A stretch of 64,000 nt of DNA, from NCBI RefSeq assembly GCF_002154225.1, contig NZ_MTSE01000002.1, positions 372,001 through 436,000 on the forward strand. The letters are read 5' to 3'. Below the pieces are notes generated by a model. That model had not been told where the DNA came from and ran no database searches. It saw only the letters and a program-made list of their open reading frames with translations. Position numbers and translations under genes: made by a program. This document shows, one piece after another, positions 27,678 through 38,700 of the stretch. How positions within the stretch are numbered: the first letter of the stretch is position 1; the number at the start of each line of letters is the position of its first letter. This DNA comes from Hymenobacter crusticola. GTDB lineage: Bacteria > Bacteroidota > Bacteroidia > Cytophagales > Hymenobacteraceae.

Positions 27678-27710
27678 ATTGTGTAGTAGCGCAACAGAGC
27701 TGAGAAGATG

Positions 27711-28592
27711 CTACGAACCAGGTTGAAAATGCTGGTGGTAGTCTTTCGCAAATTGCTCGAAGGTGTAAGCAGGTCGGCCGGTCAGTTCTTCTACGGTGGA
27801 CGTGACAGCTGCTGCGTGCCCAGCCTTACCCAGCGCATGCAATTCCAGCATGGCGTCGGTCATCCATTGCGGGGCTTGGCTCATGGCTTGGCGGGCGGCT
27901 GCTTCGGGCACATCCACGTACGCGATAGGACGGTTAGCAGCTTGGCTAATAGCAGCTGCCACTGCTGCGCCGGTAAGGGCGACTGGGCCCGTGAGCGTGT
28001 AGGCTTTCCCTTGGTGCTGGGCAACGTCCGTGGTCAAAATGTTGGCTGCTACGGAAGCAATATCACGCACATCGATATAGCTGATGGCTCCATCTCCCAA
28101 CGGTAGATAGAACTTATCCTCTTGGCAGATGGAGTCACTGTTATGATTGATGAAGTTTTGCATGAAGCTAGTGGGGCGCACCAAGGTGTAGGGCACACCG
28201 CTTTGGGCTAGGTATTCTTCCACTTCCCGATGCCAGCGTCCAAGTTGAATGCCAGGCGTTGCATCAGCGCCGGCTACTGAAAGGCGCACGATCTGCTGCA
28301 CGCCTGCCTGCTTGGCTACATCAATGACTTGCTTGGCGTAGGCTACTTGATTTTCAACGAAAGGAGTAACCAGAAACAGCCGCTCGACCCCAGTGAGGGC
28401 CACGTGCAAGGTTTCGGGGCGAGCATAATCGATTTCAACAAGCTGCGTATCAGGGTAAATATGCCGCAGTCGGTCGCCTTTGATAATGGAGTGAACGCCA
28501 GCCCGCACCGTTACTCCGCGGTTGGCTAGGTCTAGCACGAGTTCGGAGCCCACCGTGCCGGTAGCGCCCGTAATGAGAATGGTATGAGCCAT
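27711..28592 (-). CDS. NmrA-like NAD(P)-binding oxidoreductase
   Basis: 293 residues from ATG 28592 (MAHTILITGATGTVGSE); an upstream ATG at 28658 adds 22 unconvincing residues. The Rossmann motif GATGTVG is at the N-terminus, followed by ERLFLVTPF, LSVAGADATPG and YTLVRPTSFMQNF, as in atypical SDRs of the NmrA/QOR2 group (quinone or flavin reductase-like, or NADP sensors). The Tyr-x3-Lys pair of classical SDRs is absent, as usual for this group. Substrate unknown. Confidence 0.85.
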   Translation of the reverse strand: MAHTILITGATGTVGSELVLDLANRGVTVRAGVHSIIKGDRLRHIYPDTQLVEIDYARPETLHVALTGVERLFLVTPFVENQVAYAKQVIDVAKQAGVQQIVRLSVAGADATPGIQLGRWHREVEEYLAQSGVPYTLVRPTSFMQNFINHNSDSICQEDKFYLPLGDGAISYIDVRDIASVAANILTTDVAQHQGKAYTLTGPVALTGAAVAAAISQAANRPIAYVDVPEAAARQAMSQAPQWMTDAMLELHALGKAGHAAAVTSTVEELTGRPAYTFEQFAKDYHQHFQPGS

Positions 28593-28724
28593 GGAGAGAT
28601 GAGGTGTAATGGATGGTGGTGCCGGGTGTGACACGTTAACAGGCTTACGGCTGATCATAAAAAGCCGTTTAACTCCTATACCGGGTCGTGCATCTGCCGC
28701 TTGTACCGGCCGTAGTGCGCTACG

Positions 28725-29606
28725 CTACCTTTTTCGCTGCACCCGGAATATTTTGCCCTTTTCATTGCTGAGCACAAAGTCGTGCTCATTGGTAAAGACC
28801 AGCGCTTCCGCTTGCCCGGTAGTTGGGATGAGAAGGCAGCTTTTGGGACAGTCGAACAGCTTTCGGCCGGGCTGCACATCAATCAGAAATACGCGTCCGT
28901 AGCCGAGTAGCGCCACTGTGCGGCCATCGGGGCTGATGTCAGCGGCCGTAACCCAGGTGTTGACTTGAATGCTGTCGACCAGCGTGGCCGTGTACGTGCC
29001 TGGTTTCGCGGGCAGGGCGTATTCCTTCACCCAGTGTCCCTCGCCCCGGTTTTTCGTGAACAAGTACAGACTATCGTGCCGGTAATAAAACGCTTCGCAA
29101 TCGAAGTTGCGGGCTATTTTCTTCGGCGGAAAATCGTGCTGGTCGGGATACGCAAAATGGATAGTGTCGATGGTAGGTTTCTGCGGCAAGCCACTAAGGC
29201 GGTAGATAGCTAGGTTGCGCCGCTTGTTCTGGTTGTTGCCGAAGTCACCGATGTAAAGATGCTTTTCGTCATCCTGCGCTAAGTCTTCCCAGTCGATGTT
29301 GGTGAGTGGGGACAAATCGAGCTTCTGTAACAAATCACCCTGGGGCGTCACTTTGTAGAGGCTGGCAGAGTTGCCACCATCAGCTTGGGTCCATAGGTCA
29401 CCTTCTGGGTTGGCTTGCTCAAAACCAGAGCTTTCAGCCACCAGCTTTTTGGACATCCGGCCTATTTGCTTTACGGTGTAGTCTTTCCGGACTTTCTCGA
29501 AATCGCCCCGGTCTTGGTGCTGGGTGCAGCCGCAAAACACAGATTGAACAAAGACCGCAATCGGAAAAAGCTTATCGCGCAACAAAAATACTAGCGGAGG
29601 AACCAT
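28725..29606 (-). CDS. Putative lipoprotein with beta-propeller-like body, unknown function
   Basis: 293 residues from ATG 29606. The N-terminus has a hydrophobic stretch ending FCGC, a possible lipobox with C27; a TTG at 29582 (RDKLFPIAVFVQSVFCGC) would give a more normal lipoprotein signal. The body has segments IDWEDLAQDDEKHLYIGDFGNN, LYLFTKNRG, AADISPDGRTVALLGYG and AEALVFTNEHDFVLSNEKG, suggesting a propeller of about six blades as in phytase-like or esterase-like proteins. An upstream extension to 29675 is not signal-like. Function unknown. Confidence 0.75.
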   Translation of the reverse strand: MVPPLVFLLRDKLFPIAVFVQSVFCGCTQHQDRGDFEKVRKDYTVKQIGRMSKKLVAESSGFEQANPEGDLWTQADGGNSASLYKVTPQGDLLQKLDLSPLTNIDWEDLAQDDEKHLYIGDFGNNQNKRRNLAIYRLSGLPQKPTIDTIHFAYPDQHDFPPKKIARNFDCEAFYYRHDSLYLFTKNRGEGHWVKEYALPAKPGTYTATLVDSIQVNTWVTAADISPDGRTVALLGYGRVFLIDVQPGRKLFDCPKSCLLIPTTGQAEALVFTNEHDFVLSNEKGKIFRVQRKR

Positions 29607-29793
29607 ACGAAAAGGACAGCAGCCGCTGGCAAATCGATGGATCGGGGCCGTGCGGCGGTGCTCGTGCATACGCAAGCCCCCGCAACACGGCCGATTCCCG
29701 CAACAAATTTCTGCTGATTAGCCGCCCGACGGCTAGCACGAAGGCCCGTTTGGGAAGTGTAGTGGGCGGTTGATTTGCAAAGAGGTGCTGCGC

Positions 29794-30825
29794 TCAAAAG
29801 CGTAAATATGGCTTAAGCTTTTCGAACGTGGCCTCGTCCAGAATACGGATCTGGCGCAGGTCGTCGGGTTGCTTGAAGGGGCCGTGCTGCTGGCGGAAAG
29901 CCACCACTACGCGTGCCAATCGCTTGCCCATGTACGGATGACTTTGTAGCTCGTCGAAGCTAGCCGTATTCACGTCGAGTGAGGCTGGGGCAAAGCTAGC
30001 TTTCACGAAGGTGTATTTGCGCAGGCTGTCTATGAGATCGGGTGCGTCGCGCAAGCTATAGATTTCGGCCATCTGCTCGGCTCGTACGAAACCACCGAGT
30101 CGCGCCCGGTAGGCTACAATACGCGCCGAAATGCCGCGCCCGATGCCCCGGATCTGCATGAGCTGTGTTGTATCGGCGGTGTTCAAGTCGAAAATAGCCA
30201 AGTGCGCGGGCTTGCGGGCAAACTTGCTGGTGGGAAAGCTAGGACGTTCCGTAAACTTACCAGCGAAGCGCTCGGAGCTAGGATAGGAGCGAGCCGTGCG
30301 CGGCGGAAGCTGATCGGGCAGCAGCATGTACGGAGCTAGCCGCGCGTACACCGAATCTGGAAGCCCATAGGTGCGTCGGATCTGCTCTTTGGCTTTGAAC
30401 CCGCCTACTACGTCGCGGAAGTGCACAATGCGTTCGGCCACGAAGTGCGGCAAGCCGCGGGCTTCCCACTCAAGCGGCGTGAGACTATTTGGGTCGAAAG
30501 GAGCAAGGGGGACCTGTGGCACGGGTACGCGCGGGGCATAGCCGCGGCGCGGGTAGCGCCGGTCGGCGAAGGCCCGAGGCTGGCGCTGGACCGCTAGCTC
30601 CGTTGCTACCTGCTCTAACTGGCGCTGATCGGCGGCTGGGTCGTACTGGGGCAAGGCGGGACGCAACAGGGCCGGCAGAAACAACCACAACAGTAGCAAA
30701 GCCACCAGCACCACAAAACCGGACGTCTCGCGACGCGAAAAGCCGAAGTAGCGCCGGAGCGCTGTCTGGCTCTTCCTAAAAAAAGAAGCTGGCGGCGTAG
30801 AAGGCCTAGCTTGTTTGACTTTCAT
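29794..30825 (-). CDS. Membrane-anchored protein with three helix-hairpin-helix (ComEA-like) repeats
   Basis: 343 residues. A basic N-terminus (about 1-35) precedes one membrane helix (GFVVLVALLLLWLFLPALL, about 36-55), so the rest is probably periplasmic. Three HhH units follow: near 120-165 (LPHFVAERIVHFRDVVGGFKA), near 210-260 (DLNTADTTQLMQIRGIGRGISARIVAYRARLGGF) and near 275-340 (DVNTASFDELQSHPYMGKRLARVVVAFR). ComEA binds incoming DNA during transformation with one HhH pair; this longer form is common in Bacteroidota and its DNA-uptake role is untested inference. Confidence 0.85.
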   Translation of the reverse strand: MKVKQARPSTPPASFFRKSQTALRRYFGFSRRETSGFVVLVALLLLWLFLPALLRPALPQYDPAADQRQLEQVATELAVQRQPRAFADRRYPRRGYAPRVPVPQVPLAPFDPNSLTPLEWEARGLPHFVAERIVHFRDVVGGFKAKEQIRRTYGLPDSVYARLAPYMLLPDQLPPRTARSYPSSERFAGKFTERPSFPTSKFARKPAHLAIFDLNTADTTQLMQIRGIGRGISARIVAYRARLGGFVRAEQMAEIYSLRDAPDLIDSLRKYTFVKASFAPASLDVNTASFDELQSHPYMGKRLARVVVAFRQQHGPFKQPDDLRQIRILDEATFEKLKPYLRF

Positions 30826-30919
30826 AGGACACGTATATACCTAGCGTAGCAACGTGCGTTAAAAATCAATTATCATTCCGATCTGACGTGTAGCAAAGGG
30901 GGGCTGCCTCACAGCTAGG

Positions 30920-31885
30920 TTACCGTCTGATCTTTACGTCGACCTCGTAGCGGTACTTTGGGGGGCCGCCCAGCGGAATAGCAAAAAAGGGCAGGGCCGT
31001 ATCGTATTGGTCGGTGACGTAGAAGACAAGGTCGTTACTGGCCTTCGAGAGGGAGTTGATTTGCATATCCAGGGAAAGACCGTGCTCCTTGGCGCTAATG
31101 GGATGCGTGCTGCTGCTCCACTCATTGTCGCCGCTCACGGCGGCCGCGTGGCCGTTCTTAGCCACACTAAAGATCTTGATGGTGGCGTCCTTGTCGAGGT
31201 CGAAGTTGCTTTGCTTGATGCTTACTACCCGATCGTTGACGAACGGGTATAAGTGCGTGCGAGCCTTGCCCTGCGACAAGCGGAAAGAGTACTCATAGGT
31301 AAACGCATTGCCGCCTTCCACGGGCACATTCTGAGTGGGGCTGGTGCTCAGAAAGTACCGGTATAGGTTACCGTCGTCGCCCCCGAGGCCCTGCGCCACC
31401 ATCTTGAACGCATAGCCATCAAACTCCGGCACAAACTCGCCTTCCAGCGGATTCAGCGGCCCAAAGGTGTACCATTTGTTGTCGTAAGTAGGCTCGGCGC
31501 CAAAGTTCTGCTGCTTGAGCAACGTGCCTTCCCGAAAATTGCCGCTGGGCTCAGGGCGGCGGGCGTCGGCGCCCGAGTGCGCGCCAGTACCACCGTAGAG
31601 GCTGAAGCGGGTGCTGGTGTTCCAGCCAAACTTTCGCTCGTCATGTTGGCCGCCGCAATCGGGGTCGAACACGCGGATGTACACCGGCTGGCGGTTATTC
31701 TTGGGAACCAAAAAGAAAAAGGTTTGGGCAAAGTCGTCGTCGCCCCAACTCTTATCCGCTTTATTACCGAAAGTAACCAAAAAGGCAATGTTCTCACCCG
31801 GATTAGGCACAGCTTGTGCCTGGGCTATTTGAGTGATAAAAAAGCTAGCTAACAGCCACCACAAACAGAGAAAAGGACGAAACAT
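30920..31885 (-). CDS. Secreted protein of unknown family
   Basis: 321 residues with a clear signal peptide (cleavage near AQA, residue 24). The mature protein begins NPGENIAFLVTFGNKADKSWGDDDFAQTFFFLVP and has a probable Ca- or glycan-binding style beta-sandwich pattern (VYIRVFDPDCGGQHDE, FSLYGGTGAHSG, GYAFKMVAQGLGGDDGNLYRYFLS). I recall this layout as an N-terminal module of larger Bacteroidota OmpA/TPR proteins, but here it stands alone and ends with VDVKIRR. No enzyme motif. Function unknown. Confidence 0.75.
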   Translation of the reverse strand: MFRPFLCLWWLLASFFITQIAQAQAVPNPGENIAFLVTFGNKADKSWGDDDFAQTFFFLVPKNNRQPVYIRVFDPDCGGQHDERKFGWNTSTRFSLYGGTGAHSGADARRPEPSGNFREGTLLKQQNFGAEPTYDNKWYTFGPLNPLEGEFVPEFDGYAFKMVAQGLGGDDGNLYRYFLSTSPTQNVPVEGGNAFTYEYSFRLSQGKARTHLYPFVNDRVVSIKQSNFDLDKDATIKIFSVAKNGHAAAVSGDNEWSSSTHPISAKEHGLSLDMQINSLSKASNDLVFYVTDQYDTALPFFAIPLGGPPKYRYEVDVKIRR

Positions 31886-32011
31886 AGAGGCAAGATACCG
31901 GGATTAGGATAAAATCTGGGTAGGATGCCGGTATAGCATTGCCGTTAATGTTTGCGGCACGTATCATTACAACACTTTCCTCTTCTTGTTCGCCCTCGTT
32001 CTTGTCCATCT

Positions 32012-32611
32012 ATGAGCCCCACCGCCGTTCGTACTACCGACTTCCTGGACCGCTTAGCGGCCGATTTGCAAACGCTGCGCGCTATTACGTCTCGGGAATT
32101 TCGGTCGCTCACCGACGAACAGCTCAACCGCCGGCCTAGCCCCGGCAAGTGGAGCGTGGGGCAGTGTTTGGAACATCTAAACATTGTAGGGGGGCACTAC
32201 CTCCCTAGCATTGCACTTCGCCTGCGCCGGGCCAAAGACCGAGGTACACGTCCAACTGAGACGGTAAAGTTCGGTCCCATTGGGCGGAAGCTGGTAGAGT
32301 CGATGCGGGCAGACGCTACCACAAAGCCGCAGAAAGCACCGCAGAAATTCGCTCCTAGCGGCAGCCGCTTGCCCCGTACGGTGGTGGAGGTATTTAGCCG
32401 CCAGCTCGACGAATTAGTAAGCTTGATTGAGCAGACCCGGGAGGTAAACGCCAATAACATCCGCATTCCGAACGTCATCATCCCCTTGGTGTTCTTGCGG
32501 CTGCCCGACCAACTAGAACTGCTGACTGTGCACATACAGCGCCATGTGGCCCAAGCCGAACGTGTGCTGGCTAGCACGGTACGGCCAGCCAGCGCGCGGG
32601 GCGACGAATAG
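32012..32611 (+). CDS. DinB-family protein
   Basis: 199 residues from ATG 32012 (MSPTAVRTTDFLDRL); an upstream ATG at 31952 adds 20 residues without support. The four-helix DinB/YfiT-like bundle shows in SREFRSLTDEQLNRRPSPGKWSVGQCLEHLNIVGGHYLP, where the H of CLEHLN and later histidines (HIQRH near the C-terminus) are typical metal ligands. DinB-like proteins are mostly thiol- or metal-dependent transferases of unknown substrate. It is monocistronic. Confidence 0.85.
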   Translation: MSPTAVRTTDFLDRLAADLQTLRAITSREFRSLTDEQLNRRPSPGKWSVGQCLEHLNIVGGHYLPSIALRLRRAKDRGTRPTETVKFGPIGRKLVESMRADATTKPQKAPQKFAPSGSRLPRTVVEVFSRQLDELVSLIEQTREVNANNIRIPNVIIPLVFLRLPDQLELLTVHIQRHVAQAERVLASTVRPASARGDE

Positions 32612-32748
32612 CTAGGTTTTGCGCAGGGTTAGCTGAGGGCAAGAGATACCTAGAAGCGAACAGATAAAAAAGATGCTAGCTGTGTGGAATAGGGGCAGTT
32701 CGAGCATCTGTTCTTTAGAACTTATTTCGCTACTGCCTAGCTTGCCCC

Positions 32749-35700
32749 ATGCGTCCGCTATTACTGCTTTGTTTTCTCCTGCTTCTATTGTTCAATACTA
32801 GCTCCTCCGCGCCCACGTCGCCTGCCACGCCTGACCCCAAAAAGTGGAAGCAGATTGATGCACTGCTGGCTAAAGACCGCACGGTGATGGCCGCAGAACT
32901 GGTAGAGGAAATCTACCAGGGTGCGCGCCGACGGCAAGATGCGCCCGAATACCTGCGCGCCCTGCTTTATAAACTGCGGCTACTGGAGGCCAAACAGGAA
33001 AATGCCGATGAGAAGGCTATTGCCTTGGTAGAGGCCGATGTAAAAACGGCCAAGTTTCCCGCCCGGCCTATCCTGCACAGCCTGTTGGCCCAACTTTACG
33101 CCAACTATTACCAACAACACCGCTACCAGCTCTACGACCGCACCCGCGTTGCCGCTGCCGATTCGGCTGACCTGGCCACGTGGGATGCGGCCCGCCTCGG
33201 CAGCGCCATCGTGCGGCACTACCAGGCCTCCGTAGCCGACGAGCCTCAGCGCCAACGGAAGCTATGGCTCAAGGACCTAGGATATGCTATCCGGGGCGGC
33301 GATACGGAGGGGCGTGCCCTACGCCCCACGCTCTACGATGTGCTGGTGCACCGCGCCATCGATGGGCTCGGTAACGACGAATACTACATCACTAGCCCGG
33401 CCGCGCAGTTTCGCCTCGCCAATCCGGCGCTGCTAGCTCCGGCGGCCGAGTTTGCGCGCCTAGCCCTGCAAGCCCCACCCGCCGACTCGCTCAACGGTCA
33501 ATTTCACGCGTTACGGCTGTTGCAGCAGCTGACCGCTTTCCGGCTCACGGAAGCCAGCAACCTCGCTGCCCTAGCCGATGTCGATCTAAAGCGCTTGGCT
33601 TTCGTGCAACAGCACGCCGCCTTTGCCAACAAAGACTCGTTGTATCGGATGGCCCTAGCTCGTGAGGCGGAGCATTATAAGGAGGTGCCCATTAGCACGA
33701 TGTTTTTGGTTGAGGAGGCTAACAGCTTGCCCCAGAGTCAGCCTATGAAAGGCCGTGAGCTAGCGTTGGAGGCAGAGAAACGTTTCCCGAAGTCCCGTGG
33801 GGCCCAGCAAGCCAGAGCTCTACGGCAGCGCATTGAAACCGAAGAGCTGAGCTTTACCACGGAGGAAGTAGTGTTGCCGAACCAGCCCTGGCTGCTGATG
33901 TTGAACGTGCGTAACGTGACGCGGCTCTACGCCAAGGCGTACCGCGTGAGCACGGCGCAAGCACTCCGGCAGAATGGACGGCAGCTCGGCCCTGATTTCG
34001 TCAAAACCTATGCGCGCGCCCTGGCGGCCACGCCAGCTGCTACCTGGACTCTGGCCGTAACCGTCCCGCAAGATTATAACAACCACACGGTACAACAGGC
34101 CGGCCCGGCGTTGCCCCTGGGGCACTACGTAGTGGTTCTGAGCACTGCCGAGCAAAACCCGTTGAAAGTACAGCAGGAAGGTGCTACGGCGTATGCCCAG
34201 CTCACGGTGAGCGAGCTAAGCCAAGTGCAGCGGTCGGCTGCCACCGGAATTGGAGCCAGTGTGCTGGTTCTACATCGGCAGAGTGGAAAGCCCCTGGCTG
34301 GCGTAGGGGTGCTGCCTTACTACCGATACTACCTAGATCCGTTACGGGCGGCAAAAGCACAAGTCACGGACGCGACAGGACAAGCACAAATCCTCGAAGC
34401 CAACACCTCCGATCAGCTTGCCTTCACGACCGTGTTGCTGTCCTCCGGCTCCGATTCGCTGTTGGTACCAAATAGAGGATACTATGGCTTCCCCTTGCCG
34501 CGCCAACAGCCGGAGCGAGCCCAGTATCGTGTCTTCCTGTTCACTGACCGCGCCATCTACCGGCCTGGGCAAACGGTTTATTTCAAAGGGATTCTCACAG
34601 AGACGCGCGATGGTAAATCGCAGCTGTTGAGTGAAAAACCAATGTCCGTACAGCTCATGGATGTGAACAGGCAAACGGTACAAACCTTGACATTCAGAAC
34701 GTCGGACTTTGGTAGCTTTCATGGCTCTGTGGTATTGCCAACGAGCTTGCTCAACGGTGAAATGACGTTGCAAACCGACTTTGGTAGTCTCTTTTTCTCC
34801 GTAGAAGATTACAAGCGCCCTACCTTCCAAGTAGCGTTCGAGCCGATGAAAGGCCAACCAGCCTTGGGAAAAGCAGTGACCATGCAGGGTAAGGCTACCG
34901 CCTATGCTGGCCAACCCATGGATGGCGCCAGGGTGCAATACCGCGTCGTACGTCGCACCATGTGGCCGCTCTACCAGTCCTCCCTAGGTAGCCAACTAAC
35001 ATCTAGGTTCTACCCTCATAGCCAGGCAGAAGTTGAAATTGTTAATGGCACCACGCAAACGGCCGCTGATGGGAGTTTCCTCGTTTCGTTTACGGCCCAG
35101 GCCGATACGACGGCGTCGAAGAACAAAGGGTGGGGGCCCAGCTACTTCTTCGAGGTAACAGCTGATGTAACGGATGTGGCTGGCGAGACGCATACGGGGC
35201 AACAGCACTTCAGCTTGGGAGCCAGCACGCTGAGCTTGCAGCTGACCATACCTAGCTTATTGAACCAAGAACATATTCCGGCTTTGCTGCTGCTTAGCAC
35301 GAACGGAGCAGCACAACCCACGCCTGCTCGTGGCCAACTGCACCTTTACCATCTGACGCCACCTGCTCGCAGCTGGCGGCCACGATTGTGGGAGCAGCCG
35401 GAACGGGAAGCACTGAGCCCAGAAGAATTCAAACGCCAATTTCCGCGGGATGCTTACGCCCATGAAGACGACGAGAGCAAGTGGCCCCGTACGCTCGTGC
35501 TTACCCAAGACTTTGATACGGAAAAAAGCATACGGCTGACTACGTTATCAGCTGCACTCCAACAGCAGCCACCTGGCTGGTACGTGCTGGAAGCCACAAC
35601 AATAGAGGCTGGTCAGCCTATCAAAACGGAACAAGCCTTCACCCTCTACGCCCCAACCGCTACTACACTGCCGGTGCCCACCCCGAGTTGGTTTGTGAGC

Positions 35701-38700
35701 TTGCAGGATAGCGTGACGCCGGGTGAATCGGCGCGCTTTCTGGTTGGCAGCAGCGAAGCCGGCACACAGGTACTGGTTGAAGTGGAAGCTAAGGGGAAGC
35801 CACTGATGCAAGAATGGATAACTCTAGCAGCAGGCGAGCAGCGCTTGGTGGCAGTGCCAGTAGCGGCCGAACTCAACGATACGCAACTTTATATTCACGC
35901 CACGCAAGTGCGCGACAACCGGCTTTACACACACAGTGCAACCGTGCAGGTAGCTAGGCCGGCCGAACCGCTAGCCCTTAGCATTGACACCTTCCGCGAC
36001 AAGCTTCAGCCGGGTCAAAAGGAGACTTGGCGGATTACTATTCATAATGCGCTAGGCAAAGCGGCCGAAGCGGAGCTGCTAGCTACTCTCTACGACAAGT
36101 CGCTAGATGCTTTTCGGACGCCGCAGTTCCAGGATTTTGCATTTCCAAGCACCTATTATCCAGCCGTATTCAACTGGCTTGGAAGCTTCAACACGGAGGC
36201 TTCGGCTGCCCTTAGTAGGTTCAGTCCTGCTTTTGAGCCCTTAGAAACGGTATTTTATCCGGGACTGAACTTATGGGGGTACCGTGAACTGGGGCCAGGA
36301 GTGGAGCCGGTGAAAGAAGTGGTAGAAACCAAAATACCCACCACTCCTGGACCTACTACCGTCAGGATCAGAGGGACAAACACCCTAGCGAAGGCTGCTC
36401 CAATGGCTGCCCAGCTAGATGAAATGCAAGCAGGGGGATATGGCTCCCAACAACGGCAAGAAATAGCTGGCAGTGTAGCTACCACCAGTGGCGGTCAGCA
36501 GACTGATCTTTCCCTCGTGCAAGCCCGTCAAAACTTCCAGGAAACGGCCTTTTGGCGCCCCGACCTGCGCACCAACGCCAAAGGTGAAATCGTGCTGGAG
36601 TTTCAGATGCCGGAAGCTGTGACGCGCTGGCAACTACTAGCCTTGGCGCACGACAAACAGTTGCACTCCGGCCTGCTCCGCCGCGAACTGGTGACGCAAA
36701 AGCAGTTGCAAGTAACCCCCAACGCCCCACGTTTTTTTCGCGAAGGCGACCAACTGCGCTTTACCGCTAAGGTCAGCAACCTCACGGCGCAACCACTCGG
36801 CGGTACGGCCCAGCTATTTCTCTTGGATGCGCGCACCCAGCAACCTTTAGAAAGCAAGGTGCTGAAGGGACAAGCACAGCAAAAGTTTACCCTAGGAGCC
36901 AATCAAAGTGACGCCCTTAGCTGGGACCTAGCTATTCCCGAAACCGCTGATGGAGAGGTGCCGCTGGAGGCCATCACCTACCGCGTCGTCGCACAGACAG
37001 AACCGGCAAAAAAGCGGAAAGCTAAAAACCAGCAAATCTTTTCCGACGGCGAGGAAAATACCTTGCCCGTGCTGCCCAACCGGCTGCTCGTGACGGAAGC
37101 GCTACCGCTATCTGTAATCGGGCCGAATACGCGGACGTTTGAGTTGAAAAAGCTCACCAGCACCACGTCGCCTACGCGCCGCAACTACTCGCTCACGCTG
37201 GAAATGAGTCAGAACCCGGCGTGGTACGCCGTGCAGGCGTTGCCCTACCTGATGGAGTACCCCTACGAATGTTCCGAACAGCTATTTAGCCAGCTCTACG
37301 CGAACGTGTTAGCGGCGAAGATTCTGCAGAGTAATCCGCGCATTAAGCCCGTGCTAGCCGAGTGGAAGCGTGCTGCGCAGAGCGGCAACAAGCAAGCCTT
37401 GGCGTCCAAGCTAGAGCAAAATCAGGAGTTGAAAAATCTGTTGCTTCAGGAAACTCCGTGGGTGCGCGATGCCCAAACCGATACCGAACGGATGCGCCGC
37501 TTGGGGGAACTGTTTGATGCATCGCGCTTGCAGGCTGAGACCACCAAAGCCCTCGCGAAGCTAGCGCAGTTGCAACAACCCAGTGGTGCCTTCCCGTGGT
37601 TCGAAAAGATGCCCGCCGACCGCTATATCACCCAGCTTGTAGTGGCCGGGCTAGGCAAACTGCAAAAGCTAGGTGCCTTCGACGCTACGCAGAACGAGCA
37701 GGCTAAAAACATCTTACGAAATGCCCTAGGTTACTTGGACGCGCAGCTTCAGCAAGAGTATGATAGACTTCGGCGTGAAAAGGGCGTCAATGTAAAAGCG
37801 AACCACCTTTCCGACGTGCAGATTCAGGCATTGTACGCCCGTAGCTTCTGGGTTGGACAGCCCGTGGCGAAAAGTGCGCAGCTAGCGCTGGCGTATTACC
37901 AACAGCAAGCTGCTACGTACTGGAATGAGCAAACTCGCTACCTACAGGCGCAGCTTGCTCTGGCCCTACACCGACAGAAAAGTCAGAATGCTGCGGTGCA
38001 GGACATCATGGCTGCGCTACGCGATAATGCGCTGCACGACCCAGACCTAGGTATGTACTGGAAGGAAGTGCGTGGCGGCTACTACTGGCGCGAGGCGCCT
38101 ACCGAAACCCAAGCCACGCTCATCGAGGCCTTCGATGAGGTAGTCAACGACCAAAAGGCGGTTGACGAGATGAAGCTGTGGCTCCTGCGGCAGAAGCAAA
38201 CCCAGAATTGGCCCAGCACCCGCGCTACCGCCGACGCCTGCTACGCTCTACTGCTGCGCGGGTCTGATTGGTTACAGCCAAGCCAGCCAACGGAAGTGCG
38301 CCTAGGAGAAAAGCTTGTGCAACCCAGCGCGCTGGAAGCGGGCACCGGCTATTCCAAAACGACTTTTTCGGCCGCTGAAATCAAGTCCACCCAGGGGCAA
38401 GTATCCATCAAGAAGCCCGATGCAGGTCTAGCGTGGGGGGCTTTGTATTGGCAGTACTTTGAGCAGCTTGACAAGCTGACACCTGCTGCAACATCCCTGC
38501 AACTGGAACGGCAGCTATTCCGGGAACAACGCACAACAGGGGGTCCGGTACTAGAAAAGCTAGCCCCCAATGCTCCCTTGCGGGTAGGCGACGTGCTGGT
38601 CGTGCGGCTTGTGTTCCGCTCCGACCGCGACTTAGAGTACGTACATCTCAAAGATCAGCGCGCTGCGGGTTTGGAGTTGATAAATCAAGTGAGCGGCTAT

